In this document: positions 11,401 through 20,500 of the stretch, piece after piece | How positions within the stretch are numbered: the first letter of the stretch is position 1 | Layout of the letters: each line of letters opens with the position of its first letter | NCBI RefSeq assembly: GCF_005765165.1 | Contig: NZ_VCIW01000011.1 | Location: 62,001-126,000 of the forward strand | From: Paenibacillus antri | GTDB taxonomy: Bacteria > Bacillota > Bacilli > Paenibacillales > YIM-B00363 | Length of the DNA stretch: 64,000 nt | Direction: 5' to 3' | Translations under genes and position numbers: made by a program | Notes under the pieces: model-generated | Databases searched by the model: none | Seen by the model: only the letters and a program-made list of their open reading frames with translations | Told to the model about the DNA's origin: nothing

Positions 11401-14400
11401 CTTGCTCGACGTGATTCGAGCGATTTTCGTCTCCCGGTTATGTCCGACGACGCCGCCCGCTTCGACGGCGTTCGCCGCCGGCGTCGACGACAAGAACAAA
11501 TGCAAGACGTTCGTCTCGCCGCCGCCTTCGATCGCGCTGTTCTCGGCGCGGCCGGCGATGCCGCCCGCGGCGGTTTGCGGCGACTGTACCCCGATCATCG
11601 CGTAGTCGCTGGACGTCACCGTCGTCACGACCGGACGGACGATGTCCGTCGCCGACGCGAAGCCGACGATGCCGCCGACCTTCGCGTTCGCCGCCCCGGC
11701 CAGGGCCGTCAAGATCGGGTCGAACGAAGCGTTCGACGCGACGTCCGTAATCGAGGCGCGCGCGCCTCCGTTCGCCTCGGAACGGCCTACGGCGCCGCCG
11801 AGCTCGCTTCCCGCGCCGGATGCGCTCAAGACGACGTTCCGCGCTTCGCTGTCGCGCAAGGCGCCGACGTTGCGTCCCGCGACGCCGCCGATCTTCGCGT
11901 TCGCGCCCGTCGCGGCGATCGTCGAATCCGACGCGAGACCTCGCTGCGTCGATCCGGACACCTCGCCGTACAAGCCGCCGACCATGACGCCTTCGGCGGT
12001 CGCTTGGAACGCGCTGTCGCTCACCGTCACGTCCGGCGTCGCGCCGGCGACCGTGCCGACGGCGGCCGTCTGCGCGCCGGCGAGACCGCCGACCTTCGCG
12101 CCGGCCGACTCCGCGTAGAACGCGCCGTTCGTCACGGCGACGTAGACGCCGGAAGACGCGTTGGTCCCGATCGCGCCGCCGGCGACCGCTTGCGCGGCCC
12201 GCGCGCGAAGAACGATGTCGCGGACGGTAATCGGAACGCCGACCTCGCCGATGCTCGCGTCCGCCGTCAACGCGCCGGCGAGACCCCCGAGCGCGTACCC
12301 GGTCCGATCGGCCGCGTTGGCGAGCTGGATGTTCGTCACGGCGCTCGCCGTCAAGGCGAAGACGCCCTCGTTCGCGCCGACGATGCCGCCCGCCGTGAAG
12401 CGGTCGACGCCGCCCGCCGCCAGCGTCACGGATTCGTCCTCTTCCGAGCCGACGACGCCGGCGACGCCGACCGCCGCGCCGCGGATCGCGCCTTGCGCCT
12501 TGCCCGCGACGCCGCCGGCGAAGCCGTCGACCGTCCGCGACGTCAGCGACGCATACGCCACATTCGCCGTATCGACGACGCCGTCGCCCATCAGTCGCCC
12601 GACGACGCCGCCGACAGTGCCGTCGGCGGACAACGACGCGAACGTATCGGCCGTATTCCCTACGGCGGACCTGGCGATCGTGCCGCCGACCGACGTACCC
12701 GCGATGCCGCCGGCATAGCTGTGCGCGCCGCCGCCCGTCGACGTCAGCGTTCCCGAGAAGGAGGCGTCGTTCACGGCCGCGTTCGCCGCGTAGCCGACGA
12801 TCCCGCCGACGCTCGCCGGCGTCTCCGCCGTCGCGCCCGTCGCGGCGACCGTAATCGCGGACGCGAACGACGCGCCGTCGATCGTCTTATCGATCGCATC
12901 CGGCGCCAACGCGCCGATGAAGCCGCCCGTGTACGCCTTGCCGATGCCCGTCACGTTCAACGCGCCCGCGCTGTAGACGTTATTGCTCGGCGTGCCGTTC
13001 GTGCGCGCATACGCGACGTTGCCCGCCACGCCGCCGGTGTAGAGGCCCACCCCGCCGGTCACCGTCACGGTTCCCTCGTTGCCGTAAGCCGACGGCGACT
13101 CGTTGTCCAAGAACACCCGATCCGAGGAAGAACCGATCAAGCCGCCGGTATACGCTTCTTCCGGCTTCCCGGCATGCATGCCGCCGGATACCGCGATCGG
13201 CCCTGTGTTTTTCGCTTCTCCCGCGAAGGTAACCGAGGCCGCCGCCCCGCCGATCAACCCGCCGGTATGAACCTCGCGGCTGCCCGTCGCCGTAATGGCC
13301 GTGCCGTTCGTATACGATCCATCCCAAACGAATGGGGTTTCGATATACCCCACCAGGCCGCCGGTATATACGTTGACGCCGCCGTTGTTCGTCACCGCCG
13401 CCGCGTTGGCGAAGCCGGCGGCGAGCCGGTGTTCCTTAGCGATCGCGCCGATCAAGCCCCCGGCGTAGGAGCCTTCGGCCATCGGCGCTTCGATCGCAAC
13501 CGGACCCGCGTTCGTCGTATTGGTCGAAAGCGTAAGATCTCCGTTCACATAACCGATCGCTCCGCCGGCATAATTAATCCGGGCGGCCGACACCGTAACG
13601 GCGCCGGAGTTCGAGATCGGCGTCGCGTCGCCGTCCATTGCGATCGAACCGAAGACGTAGCCCGCTATGCCGCCGGCGTACGCGAGGCTCGCCGCGTCGC
13701 CGGACGCCGATACGGCGCCGTTGTTCGCGACTTTCTTGATCTGAAGCCCCCGCGGCGACTCGCTATACCCCGCGATGCCGCCGACATGGACGACCCCGCC
13801 CGAGGTCGCCGACGCCGAAATCGCGCCGAAGTTGTTCGAGTTGGAGATCGACCCTTCGCCCTTCCCTACGATGCCGCCGACGTAAGCGGGATGACCGCCG
13901 GTCGTAACGGTCGTCGGGATCGAGCTCGTGATGTCGTAAACCGTGCTAATGCCGTTCATATAAGCGACGGCCGCGCCGGCGTACACCGCTTGCGCGACGC
14001 TGGCGGCTTGAATGCTGCCGGTGCTCGTGAAGTGGATGCCCCCTGCCGTTCCGCCTTCCATGAAGCCGATGAAGCCGGCGAACGTCGCTTCGTTCGAAAC
14101 GTTCATGCCGCTGATGTTCACGGAGCCCCCTACTGTCTTGGGGATGATCGCCCCCTTGAACGGGGTGCCCGGCGTCCCGATCGGTATCCAGTCATGCGCG
14201 GACAGATCGATGTCCCCGGCGATCCCCAGCGTCTTGCCGGCGAAGCCGTTCGCATAACCCTCGTTGACCAGCTTCGCGACGCCGGCCAGCTCCGCCGCGG
14301 TCGTAATCGTATAACTCGGATATTCCGCGTACGACGGATCGCCTAGATACCAGTCCGTATCCGCGTAATCCGTCCAGTCGTCCGCGCCGGCGTACGTCAG

Positions 14401-14481
14401 GTACATGCCGGAGCAAATCGCCGCGACCGCCAGCGCCAACGCGAATCCGAGCTTATAGAAGGTGGATTGCTTCCTTGCCAT
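5431..14481 (-). CDS. giant S-layer-type surface protein with GLUG repeats, two chitobiase-C-like domains and C-terminal SLH domains
   Basis: 3016-aa secreted protein. The start is ATG at 14481 (MARKQSTFYK), after GAGGCGGTG; the upstream extension of the open frame is antisense to the next gene's 3' end and is not coding. A signal segment (residues 11-30) is followed by dozens of GLUG-type repeats (GG-G-N-G-I--S-A-G-V), predicted to stack as a beta-helix. Each of three blocks (starting near residues 40, 1410 and 2205) opens with a capping motif such as WIPIGTPGTPFKG or WIPFDAWTGTFDGQGY. A Gly-rich linker lies near 2727. Two domains with IIYYTxDGSTP (near 2677 and 2780) resemble chitobiase/hexosaminidase C-terminal domains. 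SLH domains occupy about 2820-2985 and anchor the protein to wall polysaccharide. The last 20 residues (YGDLPPNHWAYADIMAAS) look like the start of a further SLH domain cut short. Confidence 0.9.
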   Translation of the reverse strand: MARKQSTFYKLGFALALAVAAICSGMYLTYAGADDWTDYADTDWYLGDPSYAEYPSYTITTAAELAGVAKLVNEGYANGFAGKTLGIAGDIDLSAHDWIPIGTPGTPFKGAIIPKTVGGSVNISGMNVSNEATFAGFIGFMEGGTAGGIHFTSTGSIQAASVAQAVYAGAAVAYMNGISTVYDITSSIPTTVTTGGHPAYVGGIVGKGEGSISNSNNFGAISASATSGGVVHVGGIAGYSESPRGLQIKKVANNGAVSASGDAASLAYAGGIAGYVFGSIAMDGDATPISNSGAVTVSAARINYAGGAIGYVNGDLTLSTNTTNAGPVAIEAPMAEGSYAGGLIGAIAKEHRLAAGFANAAAVTNNGGVNVYTGGLVGYIETPFVWDGSYTNGTAITATGSREVHTGGLIGGAAASVTFAGEAKNTGPIAVSGGMHAGKPEEAYTGGLIGSSSDRVFLDNESPSAYGNEGTVTVTGGVGLYTGGVAGNVAYARTNGTPSNNVYSAGALNVTGIGKAYTGGFIGALAPDAIDKTIDGASFASAITVAATGATAETPASVGGIVGYAANAAVNDASFSGTLTSTGGGAHSYAGGIAGTSVGGTIARSAVGNTADTFASLSADGTVGGVVGRLMGDGVVDTANVAYASLTSRTVDGFAGGVAGKAQGAIRGAAVGVAGVVGSEEDESVTLAAGGVDRFTAGGIVGANEGVFALTASAVTNIQLANAADRTGYALGGLAGALTADASIGEVGVPITVRDIVLRARAAQAVAGGAIGTNASSGVYVAVTNGAFYAESAGAKVGGLAGAQTAAVGTVAGATPDVTVSDSAFQATAEGVMVGGLYGEVSGSTQRGLASDSTIAATGANAKIGGVAGRNVGALRDSEARNVVLSASGAGSELGGAVGRSEANGGARASITDVASNASFDPILTALAGAANAKVGGIVGFASATDIVRPVVTTVTSSDYAMIGVQSPQTAAGGIAGRAENSAIEGGGETNVLHLFLSSTPAANAVEAGGVVGHNRETKIARITSSKSNVILNGTNAIAGGIAGYNLSSGEAFLVNNYAADLYVKANASATPATIGGMIGLNDKQASDPILAPATAVSTLQNNRIVGRVEALSPAAVTGGMVGENRSLIANNSIPDKISVISKGGNGTVGGLAGVNAASGTLYYTYSNANLTIEGTGTLGGGLVGANQGKVLASYVDIDVVGRAVGANGNAVFLGGLVGRNTGAIDKSYSNSKVTAQGAFTNVGGLVGDQASGTISNSYAGGAVAAAGERSYVGGFLGRIANGFVSTAYSAGQATASHATSFAGGFAGRYDNASKELLSKAFYLKDEAKFINKDLPDFAEGDHRWLNVHARLATILDEALQDRTFFPGLSGWDFENTWRYGSLNAVYKYPELIRTANSGGGVGNDVNANINWYMRDPGSIFFEIKTEAELAGLAAIVNGTFPGVEKFDFEGRTIRVANPIHIQSNQWIAIGNAEANAFEGTFEGNGHLIDGLTVVPGQAFSGLFGVIGEEGLVKDIVLEPLSVVGEQATGAVAALNKGEVANVEVKLLNEAKVAGGTVGGLIGVNAKTMKNLTLRMAEGTRIEASRDGAIVGGAIGDNSGALEPGQFALISSGGSVGSSYADATVGGVIGKQSGDLRDFAIEIVPTYAISATGANNVVGGYVGRYVSGVVERGTVVFEGGTLQTTGAGSTLGAFAGESLAGNVLRDVTVSSSVAGPHLIGNGTIGGLIGAKTGQGVDAYDLERVGVAGVRFAAQPNGAQATVGGIAGTMTSVALQDATFRATIDVAAERVVAGGIVGEALDSILFRTDASTDIAATTKTGVSSVGGIAGIVRATNRDARFDFGRILPFYPGLYEAKAHTTGIRATGVDHGGDLYVGGAIGRLENASMYHVEASSALTVEGAKIAAVGGLAGYADGIVVRSTATTPVDASDSRVYRVGGVAGQAAGGEMHYAHTIGSPIVVGAAVTKPGLTPAAHVGGFVGRADHTAFMDSYAKRDIALADNNQDNTIYVGGFAGMMGDATGASGAVRRAYATGELNVSGITGSIVGGFAGSVDRYDIEDAYATGSVSNTGYDTRSGGFAGEIERGATIRRAFAAPAQVVTKGVNHATRSYAGGFVGFNDGAIIESFANVQALTTTVSGANAYRGGFVGYNFRDGNVTLSSYLVADAGAAGHNLGTAQATAGDASGAYAAFAGWNLEPDSSIFSLYDESELVVRTGQQMAAAVKLHNADTGLAYYRLFDRTAAARPGIAAVTLGADIDMTGIAWIPFDAWTGTFDGQGYKVTGIRSVAAPAAANGFIAENRGTISNVELQGSFAGGANVGAAVGVNRYGAVVSGVSANASIGGAGNVGGIAGANEGRIEKSFARGGVGGNDAAAAIAAGGIAGANESGGEIAESFSFADVAVVANEASAGGVAGVNRGDIRYAYATGAVQASGTAKAWAGGIAGRASDGGIRQAYGAGTVVAGANGKLATGVTSFGGIAGEKNAGAVIADAAFNRQMLKNDTAYFLTDGSRVRGGGAAGARGLLARELASATLPQGFDGAFWQAAQGSYPQLKTFGGTAASKVSAAAIVFADKDAAHAVRGEFELGGGASVAWTADAGTANIRNASGKRIGTLLTTGIARLTAAMNGETRVAALNAPVLKYDAVAAAPTVESGEKTFATQATVTLRTTEPTGIIYYTLDGSTPDEHSTPYAAPIVLTETKTLKAIAVADGKEDSAVLSQTFAKQVAGGGGFGGGGFIPPTPKEPTVGASIGSTTVPAGEPAAVPKNSKLTLTAPPGQIIYYTTDGSTPTMNSPRYAGELIITGKMTIKVITDKSDEVVTYHYDPVPAKYELKADVENVKYIGGYATGEFKPDQAISRYELVNVLAPLLDMEDVSVGSLFDDVHQGDEALVAFFASAGIIEGYPNGTFGGERGMTRAEFIVVLSRLLKLTIDEAGETKLSDIRGHWSEKYVNAFTKAGYVKGFPDGTFKPEASISRAEAVVLINRIAGIRAKGEGATTSYGDLPPNHWAYADIMAASK

Positions 14482-14528
14482 TGTTATATCGCACCGCCTC
14501 GATTTGTTTAGAAAACGCTGCAAGAAGC

Positions 14529-14563
14529 CGTACCCGCGCGAGCTCAAAGCCCGGCGCGGGTAC
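14529..14563 (-). terminator. stem-loop between the two SLH genes
   Basis: GTACCCGCGC (14530-14539) and GCGCGGGTAC (14554-14563) are a perfect 10-bp inverted repeat with a 14-base loop in the 101-base gap between the two SLH genes. On the minus strand it is followed by GGCTTCTTGCAGCGTTTTC, a poor T-tract. It may be an attenuating terminator or an RNA-processing site that sets different levels of the two proteins. Confidence 0.45.
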
Positions 14564-14582
14564 CGATTCTTTCGCCAATCCT

Positions 14583-17500
14583 TCATTGCTGCTCGGAAAT
14601 CCAGCGATCGAGCCGCGCCGCGATCGCCGCCGCTTGCGCGCGCGTCAATTCGTCGTTCGGCTTGACGGCTTGATCGACGCCTCGGATAATACCGTTCTTG
14701 ATGCTGAGCGCCGCCGGCTTTCTCGCCCATTCCGGAATCGATGCCTTGTCGACGAACCCGTCAAGAATTTCATTGATTTGCGCGTCGCTCATCGCTTCGC
14801 CGAGCCCCATCTTCTCCAGCAGTCGTCCGGCCATCGTCATCGCCTCGATGCGCGTGATCGTCGCCTGCGGCGCGAAGCTGCCGTCCTCGCGGCCGGTCGC
14901 GATGCCGAGCGATGCCGCGGCCGATACGCTGCGGCGGTACCATGCGTCGGAACCGACGTCCGTGAAGCTCGCTTCGCCCGTCTTGTTCATCAGACCCGAG
15001 CTGCGCAGCAGCATGGTCGGGTATTCGGCCCGCGTAATGTTGCCTTCCGGATCGAATTTGCCCTCGCCCTTGCCGAGCACGAGCAGCTGCGAAGCCGCCT
15101 CTTGAATGCTGGACGACGCCCAGTGTTCGTCGCCCACGTCGACGAATGTCGGCGCGCTGTTCAGAAACACGAGATGCCCTTCTCCGGCGAGTCTCGCGTC
15201 CACGAACGCTTCGCCGTTATTCATCGCGAGCTTCCACGGCACCGGCGTCCACGAGCCGTCCGCGGCTTGCAGCACGACGGCGGTCATATCCGAGATCGAG
15301 ACGTCGTCCGGCACGCGAATCGTCGCCGGGACATACCCTGTCCAGCTCGACGCCGGCAGGTTCGTCTCGATCGTCACGCCTTGGCCGTCGCCAAGCGCGG
15401 AGGCGCCGAGGCCGCTCGCCGTCGCGCGGAGGCTGCGCTGCTCCGACTCGTTGTTCGGACGGACCGTGACGTTCACGTCGCCCGCAGCGTTCGCGAGCAT
15501 CGACGGCGCGATCGTCAGCTTCGCGGACGGCAGCTCGAGGCGAATCGGCTGCTTGTTGTTCGCGGACTGCTTCGCGAGCGCCGGTTCGATGGAGATGGCG
15601 TAGATTTTCACGGTCGGATCGGAAGCGACGACCTTGATTTCTTTGCCCGGCTCGGACTTCGCCGAGCTTGCCGTCAACCGGACGTTGATCGTGTCGCCGG
15701 AACGGCTGCCTCCGGCCGGCTGACCGTCGACTTCCAGCAATCCGCCGCCTCCGCCGCCACCGCCACCGCCGCCGCCGCCTGCCGCTGCGGTCCATACGTT
15801 CGCGATCATCTTGCTTGACAACGCTACTGCTTTCTTATCCGACGACGTCTGCTTCGCAACGACGACGCTGCCGCCTGCCGCGACCGCGACCTCGCCGTTC
15901 GACGGCAAGTGCGTCCAGCCGGTAAGGACCTCGTTGAATACCGGGGCCTTGTACGCTGCGTCGCCTGCGAACGTCTTGTATACCAGCTGATACCCCGTCA
16001 TGTCGCCCGCGTCCGACACGACGATCTTCGTCTTACCGGCTTGGCCGCCGACCGAAACCGTATATGCCTTTACTTCTCCGAGCGACGTCGGCTTCGGCAC
16101 GTCGACCGAAGCGATCGCCGTCGTGGAGAGGGTGACGCCGTCCGTCACCGGGTACTCCGCCTTCACCAGGCTGGCGCCGACGGAGACGCCGGTCACCTTG
16201 ACCTTAGGGACCCCGTTTTCCTTCACGAGCTTCACTTGTACGGCGTCGCCCGCGTCGATGTCGAACGTCATCTTCTCCAGATCGTTCGCCGGAACGACGA
16301 CGTCCTCGAACACCGGCTTCCCGGCGGTCGTCTTGCCCGCCACGACGCGCAGCACCGGCTGGAGTTCGCGTGTTTCGCCCTTCTGCATCGAAGCGATGTT
16401 CCGCAGGACGAGACCGACCGGCGCCTTGAAGGCGTCGTTGACGACGTTCACCGTTGCCGCGTTCTCGTTGCCCGCGCCGTCGCGCGCGACGAAGTTCAAA
16501 TCGAGCGTCGGCGCATTGCCCGCCGCCGGTACGGAACCCGAAAACGTGCCGTCCTCCGCCACCGTCAAGGCCGTACCGTTCACCTTCACCGTCGCGTCCG
16601 CGTTCGTCGTTCCCTTCACCGCGATCGAACCGTTCTTGGTGCGTTCCCCGTTGACCGGCGCATCGATGTAAATCATCGGCGCGATCGTATCGACCGTCAG
16701 ATACAGCATCCGCACGGCGATGTCGCCGGTAGCCGTATTCGTCGATACCAATTCGATCGCGTACGTGCCGTCCGTCGTAAACGCGTCGAAGCTCATCGCT
16801 CCCCGGCTTCCCGTCGCCGTATTGGCCAAGGTCGCCTTGCCGATCGACTCGTTCGCGTAGAACGCTTCGACGACGACGTTCTTCTGATTCGCCTCGAGCG
16901 TTACCGTCTGCGACGTCTGATTCGTCATCCACTCGATGAACGGATCGCCGAGCTTCTGTCCGTCGATGACCGCCGACAGGTTCGGTTTCGCGGGAATCGG
17001 CAGCAGCTTCTTCGCGCTGTCGACCCGCTCCGCGAAGTGATAATTCCCGTTCTCGTCCGCGGCCGCGGACGGCAGCGTCGCCGCCGTCACGCCGACGACG
17101 TACTCGTGACCGACCTCAAGACCCAAGTACTCGGTAGGGACCGAATCGTCGCCGCCCTCGAGACTGCCGGTGTCGATCGCCTTCGACGTCGACACCGCGT
17201 CCCAACCGCCGATCAGTATGCCTTCGTACCTCCCGGTAGCCGGCTTCCAGTACTTCTCCAATTCGGCTTCGGTATACAAAATCTCGCCGAAATTCTCGTA
17301 CGGCTCCAGCTTACCGTTCTTCTCCCGCATCGCGGAGATCGCGTAGCTATGCTCGTACGCCTCGTGGCCGGCCTTCTTCGCGCTCGGGGTAAAGCCGAGC
17401 TTGAACAAGCCGTTGCCGGCCGGCGTTATCGACACGTCGCTTACCTTGACCGGAGCGAGCGGATCGACGATCTCGAATTTCTCGGCCGACGTCTTCGTGC

Positions 17501-20500
17501 CGTACGTCGAATCCGACTTCAGCTCGACGCGCAGGTAGTACTCGCCTTGCTGCAGCAAACCGCGGATATCCTCCACATCGCCGAGCAACGGTACCTGCGT
17601 GACGTCGATCGCCTCCGATCCGCTCGTCGTAACGCCCGTTACGCCGCCGTTCCGGGATACCGGCAAGTCCCCTGCGAGCAGCAGCCCCGCGTCGCCCGGC
17701 TCCAACACTTCCGTGCCGTCGGACAGTACCGTCTTCTCGGTCGCGACCGCGTCCTTCGCCAAATACAGGCTCACCGTATCGCCCGGCTTCGCGTGATCGA
17801 CGGCCCACGAAGCGGTGAACGCATTCGGGTTCGAAGCGTCCTTCGTCAGCTTCGCTTCCTTCAGCTGCGCCGCGACCGGCACGTTCATCAGCTTCGACTC
17901 GACCGGAGACACCGCCGTCAGCGTCCACGCCTTGCTTCCGTTCGGCCCCGTCGTCTTCGCCTTCTCCGCCGGCACGATAATGTACGCCCGTCGAACGTCG
18001 ACCGCGTCCTGCCGCGCTTCCGGAGGGAGGTCCTTCACTAAGATTTCTTGCGTGAACGCGTTCGCGTTCGGGTTCGTATTCGTGTTATCGAACACGACCG
18101 GGTACAGCTTGCCTTGCGGATCCTTCAGCGTAAAGCTCGGCATCTCCGCATCCGTGTACTCCATCTCGATCAGCGCGTTGCCGCTGACGCCGTCCATCGG
18201 AATGAGATGCTCGCGGCCGAGGTTGCTTACCTGAATGCCGCCGACGCCGACGCTCATCGTGCCGTTATCCATCACGTCGATGCCGTCCGCCACCGAGCGG
18301 TACACAATATCGTGCGTCTCCCGCTCCGCGTCGACCCACGAGGTCGCCAGCGTCTCGACGCCTTGGCCGACGACGAGCAAGCGCGGACCCCGCTCCGGAT
18401 CGTTAACGACCAGGTGCAGCATGCCTTCCGGCAGCTGTTCCCCGTCCGTACCGAATTCGACGCCTCCGCCCCAATAATACGTAATGCCGAGCGTAATGAG
18501 CAGAATGCCGATGCTGCCCCATACCTTGTCGTTATTGAGGCCCAGGAACACGCTCGAGAGCGGCATGCCGCCTACGACCGGTACGGCCGGCGGGATTTGG
18601 ATTTTAGACCCGATATACCCCTCGAAGTCGATCCGGTTTTTCTCCAGGTTTTGCCCGACGAAGATGCCCGCCTTCCCGACGACGATGCCCCAGCCGAGCA
18701 CGTCCACTTCCGCCTCCGCGCGGATGAACCAAGGGGTCACCCACTGCGCCTGAAGCAGCGCCTCCGTGACCATCGGAAGAATGTCGTCGGCGTCCGGGTC
18801 CGTCTCCGGCGAGAAGCCGAGCTCCCCGTGCAGCGCGAAGCCCGTACGCTTCAGCGTCAAGTCGATGTCCCCGAACAAATTCGCGGGCGTCATCCCGAAC
18901 CGCAGCGTGACGCCGGCTTGAATGACGAGCGGGAACGGATCCTTCGGCGTGCCGCCGGCGATCGTGTCCGCCAGCTCGCGCAGCGCGCCGCGCACGCTCT
19001 TCAGGTACGTCGCCGCCGAGATCGGCACCGGCTTCGGCAAGTCCATGCCGAACGCGATAACGTCCGGAAGAACGCGGCCGTCGGCCACTTGCTTGAAAGC
19101 GAGCTCCGCCTTGATGCCCGACAGCTTCTTCAGCTCGGCTTCGAACTTGATGCCGTACCGGTTCGACACGTTCTCCACCGGCTGCACCATGTGCGTCACG
19201 AAGATTTCGCCCTTGGCGCTCTTCTTGTCGTCGCCTCCGGGCTTGCCGATCAAGCCGATGTCGGACGCCAGATTGAACTTGAGCGCGGCGTCCACGCCGA
19301 CGAATCCCTTCTTATTAAAGATGATGTTCCGCATCTCCGCCTCGAGAATCTTCATCGAGACCGAACCGCCGAAGCTGACGCCCCCCGGGCGGAGGATGTA
19401 GTCATTGAACTCGAATTGGAACCCTTGAACCGAAAAGGTCGGCACCTGAAACAAGCTATGCCGGTTGAAGTACACGTTCTCGATCATAATTTGACGAAGC
19501 GGGTTCACCCGGTCGAACAACGAGCCGACCGCCCAGCCAAGCGATCCGTTGAGCGACGTATCCTCCGGGTTGTCCTCGCTGTCCGGGAACACTTCGTTCG
19601 GGATCACATAGCTCATCCCAAGCTTCTTCTCGAAGCCGCCGAAGAAATCTAACGTCCACTCGCCCTTATAGAACGTGAAGCCGCTGTTCGCGACGCTGAG
19701 CGAGCCTTCGCCCTTCACCGCCAACGTATCCAGGAACGGCATCGCTTCGTAGCCGTTGATCTGATCCAAATCGAACACGTCCAGCTGGCCGCGCACGAGT
19801 ACTATATCTTTGCCCTTGTAGGCAACGGCGTCGTTAATGATCGCCGGTTCGGTCGTCGCCTCGACGATAACCTGCTCGTCCGCCCCGGAACCGACTTGCT
19901 TGATCATCCCGCGAATGACGACCAGCCGCTCGTTATCGGGATTCAGGTCCCCGTTCAAATTAATATTGAAAAAGTCTTCGAGCTTCTTCTCCGAATCGAA
20001 CAGCTTGTATTGGTAAACCGGAACCTTCTTCGTCGCGTCGACGGCAAGGTATTTGGTCAAGTCGAAGGACGGATCGATCGTCCGATTCATCCGTCCGATC
20101 TTGTTCCGCGCTTCCATGAACGCTTGTACGCCGCGGTTGACCGCGGACGTATTCGGGAACGGCTTCCAGGTATACTCTTCATTCAGTTCCTTCAAGTCGT
20201 CGGCCGAAACGCCGGATCCGTTCGCGATGTCGAATACATCCACATAATTTTTATAAATGGCAATAATATTCGCTTGGCGGATCCGGTTTTTCTCGTCGTC
20301 CGTCACTTTGAACGTCTGCGACGTCGCGATGTCGTACATGGCGGCGATCTCTTCGTCTCCGCCGGTGTCGCCCTTGAAGTCGATTTCCACTTGATATTCG
20401 CCGAGCGGCAGCTCCGGCCCGAGATTCGGCCGGATGACCGTGCCGTTCTTATCGACTTCGGCGCCGCCTCGGTACGAGATGCGCATGTCGCCGGAGAAGC

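Noticed and set aside
11179-14346. 1055-aa open frame on the plus strand, and similar long plus-strand frames at 6754-8946 and 15909-18041
   Set aside because: They are antisense to the giant surface-protein genes, Arg/Asp/Ala-rich low-complexity, have no ribosome binding sites and no domain pattern. Long frames opposite GC-rich genes are expected.
14482-14730. N-terminal extension of the 3016-aa protein to 14730
   Set aside because: The extension overlaps the 3' end of the 2548-aa gene in another frame, lacks a signal peptide and is Arg-rich; ATG 14481 has a ribosome binding site and a signal peptide.
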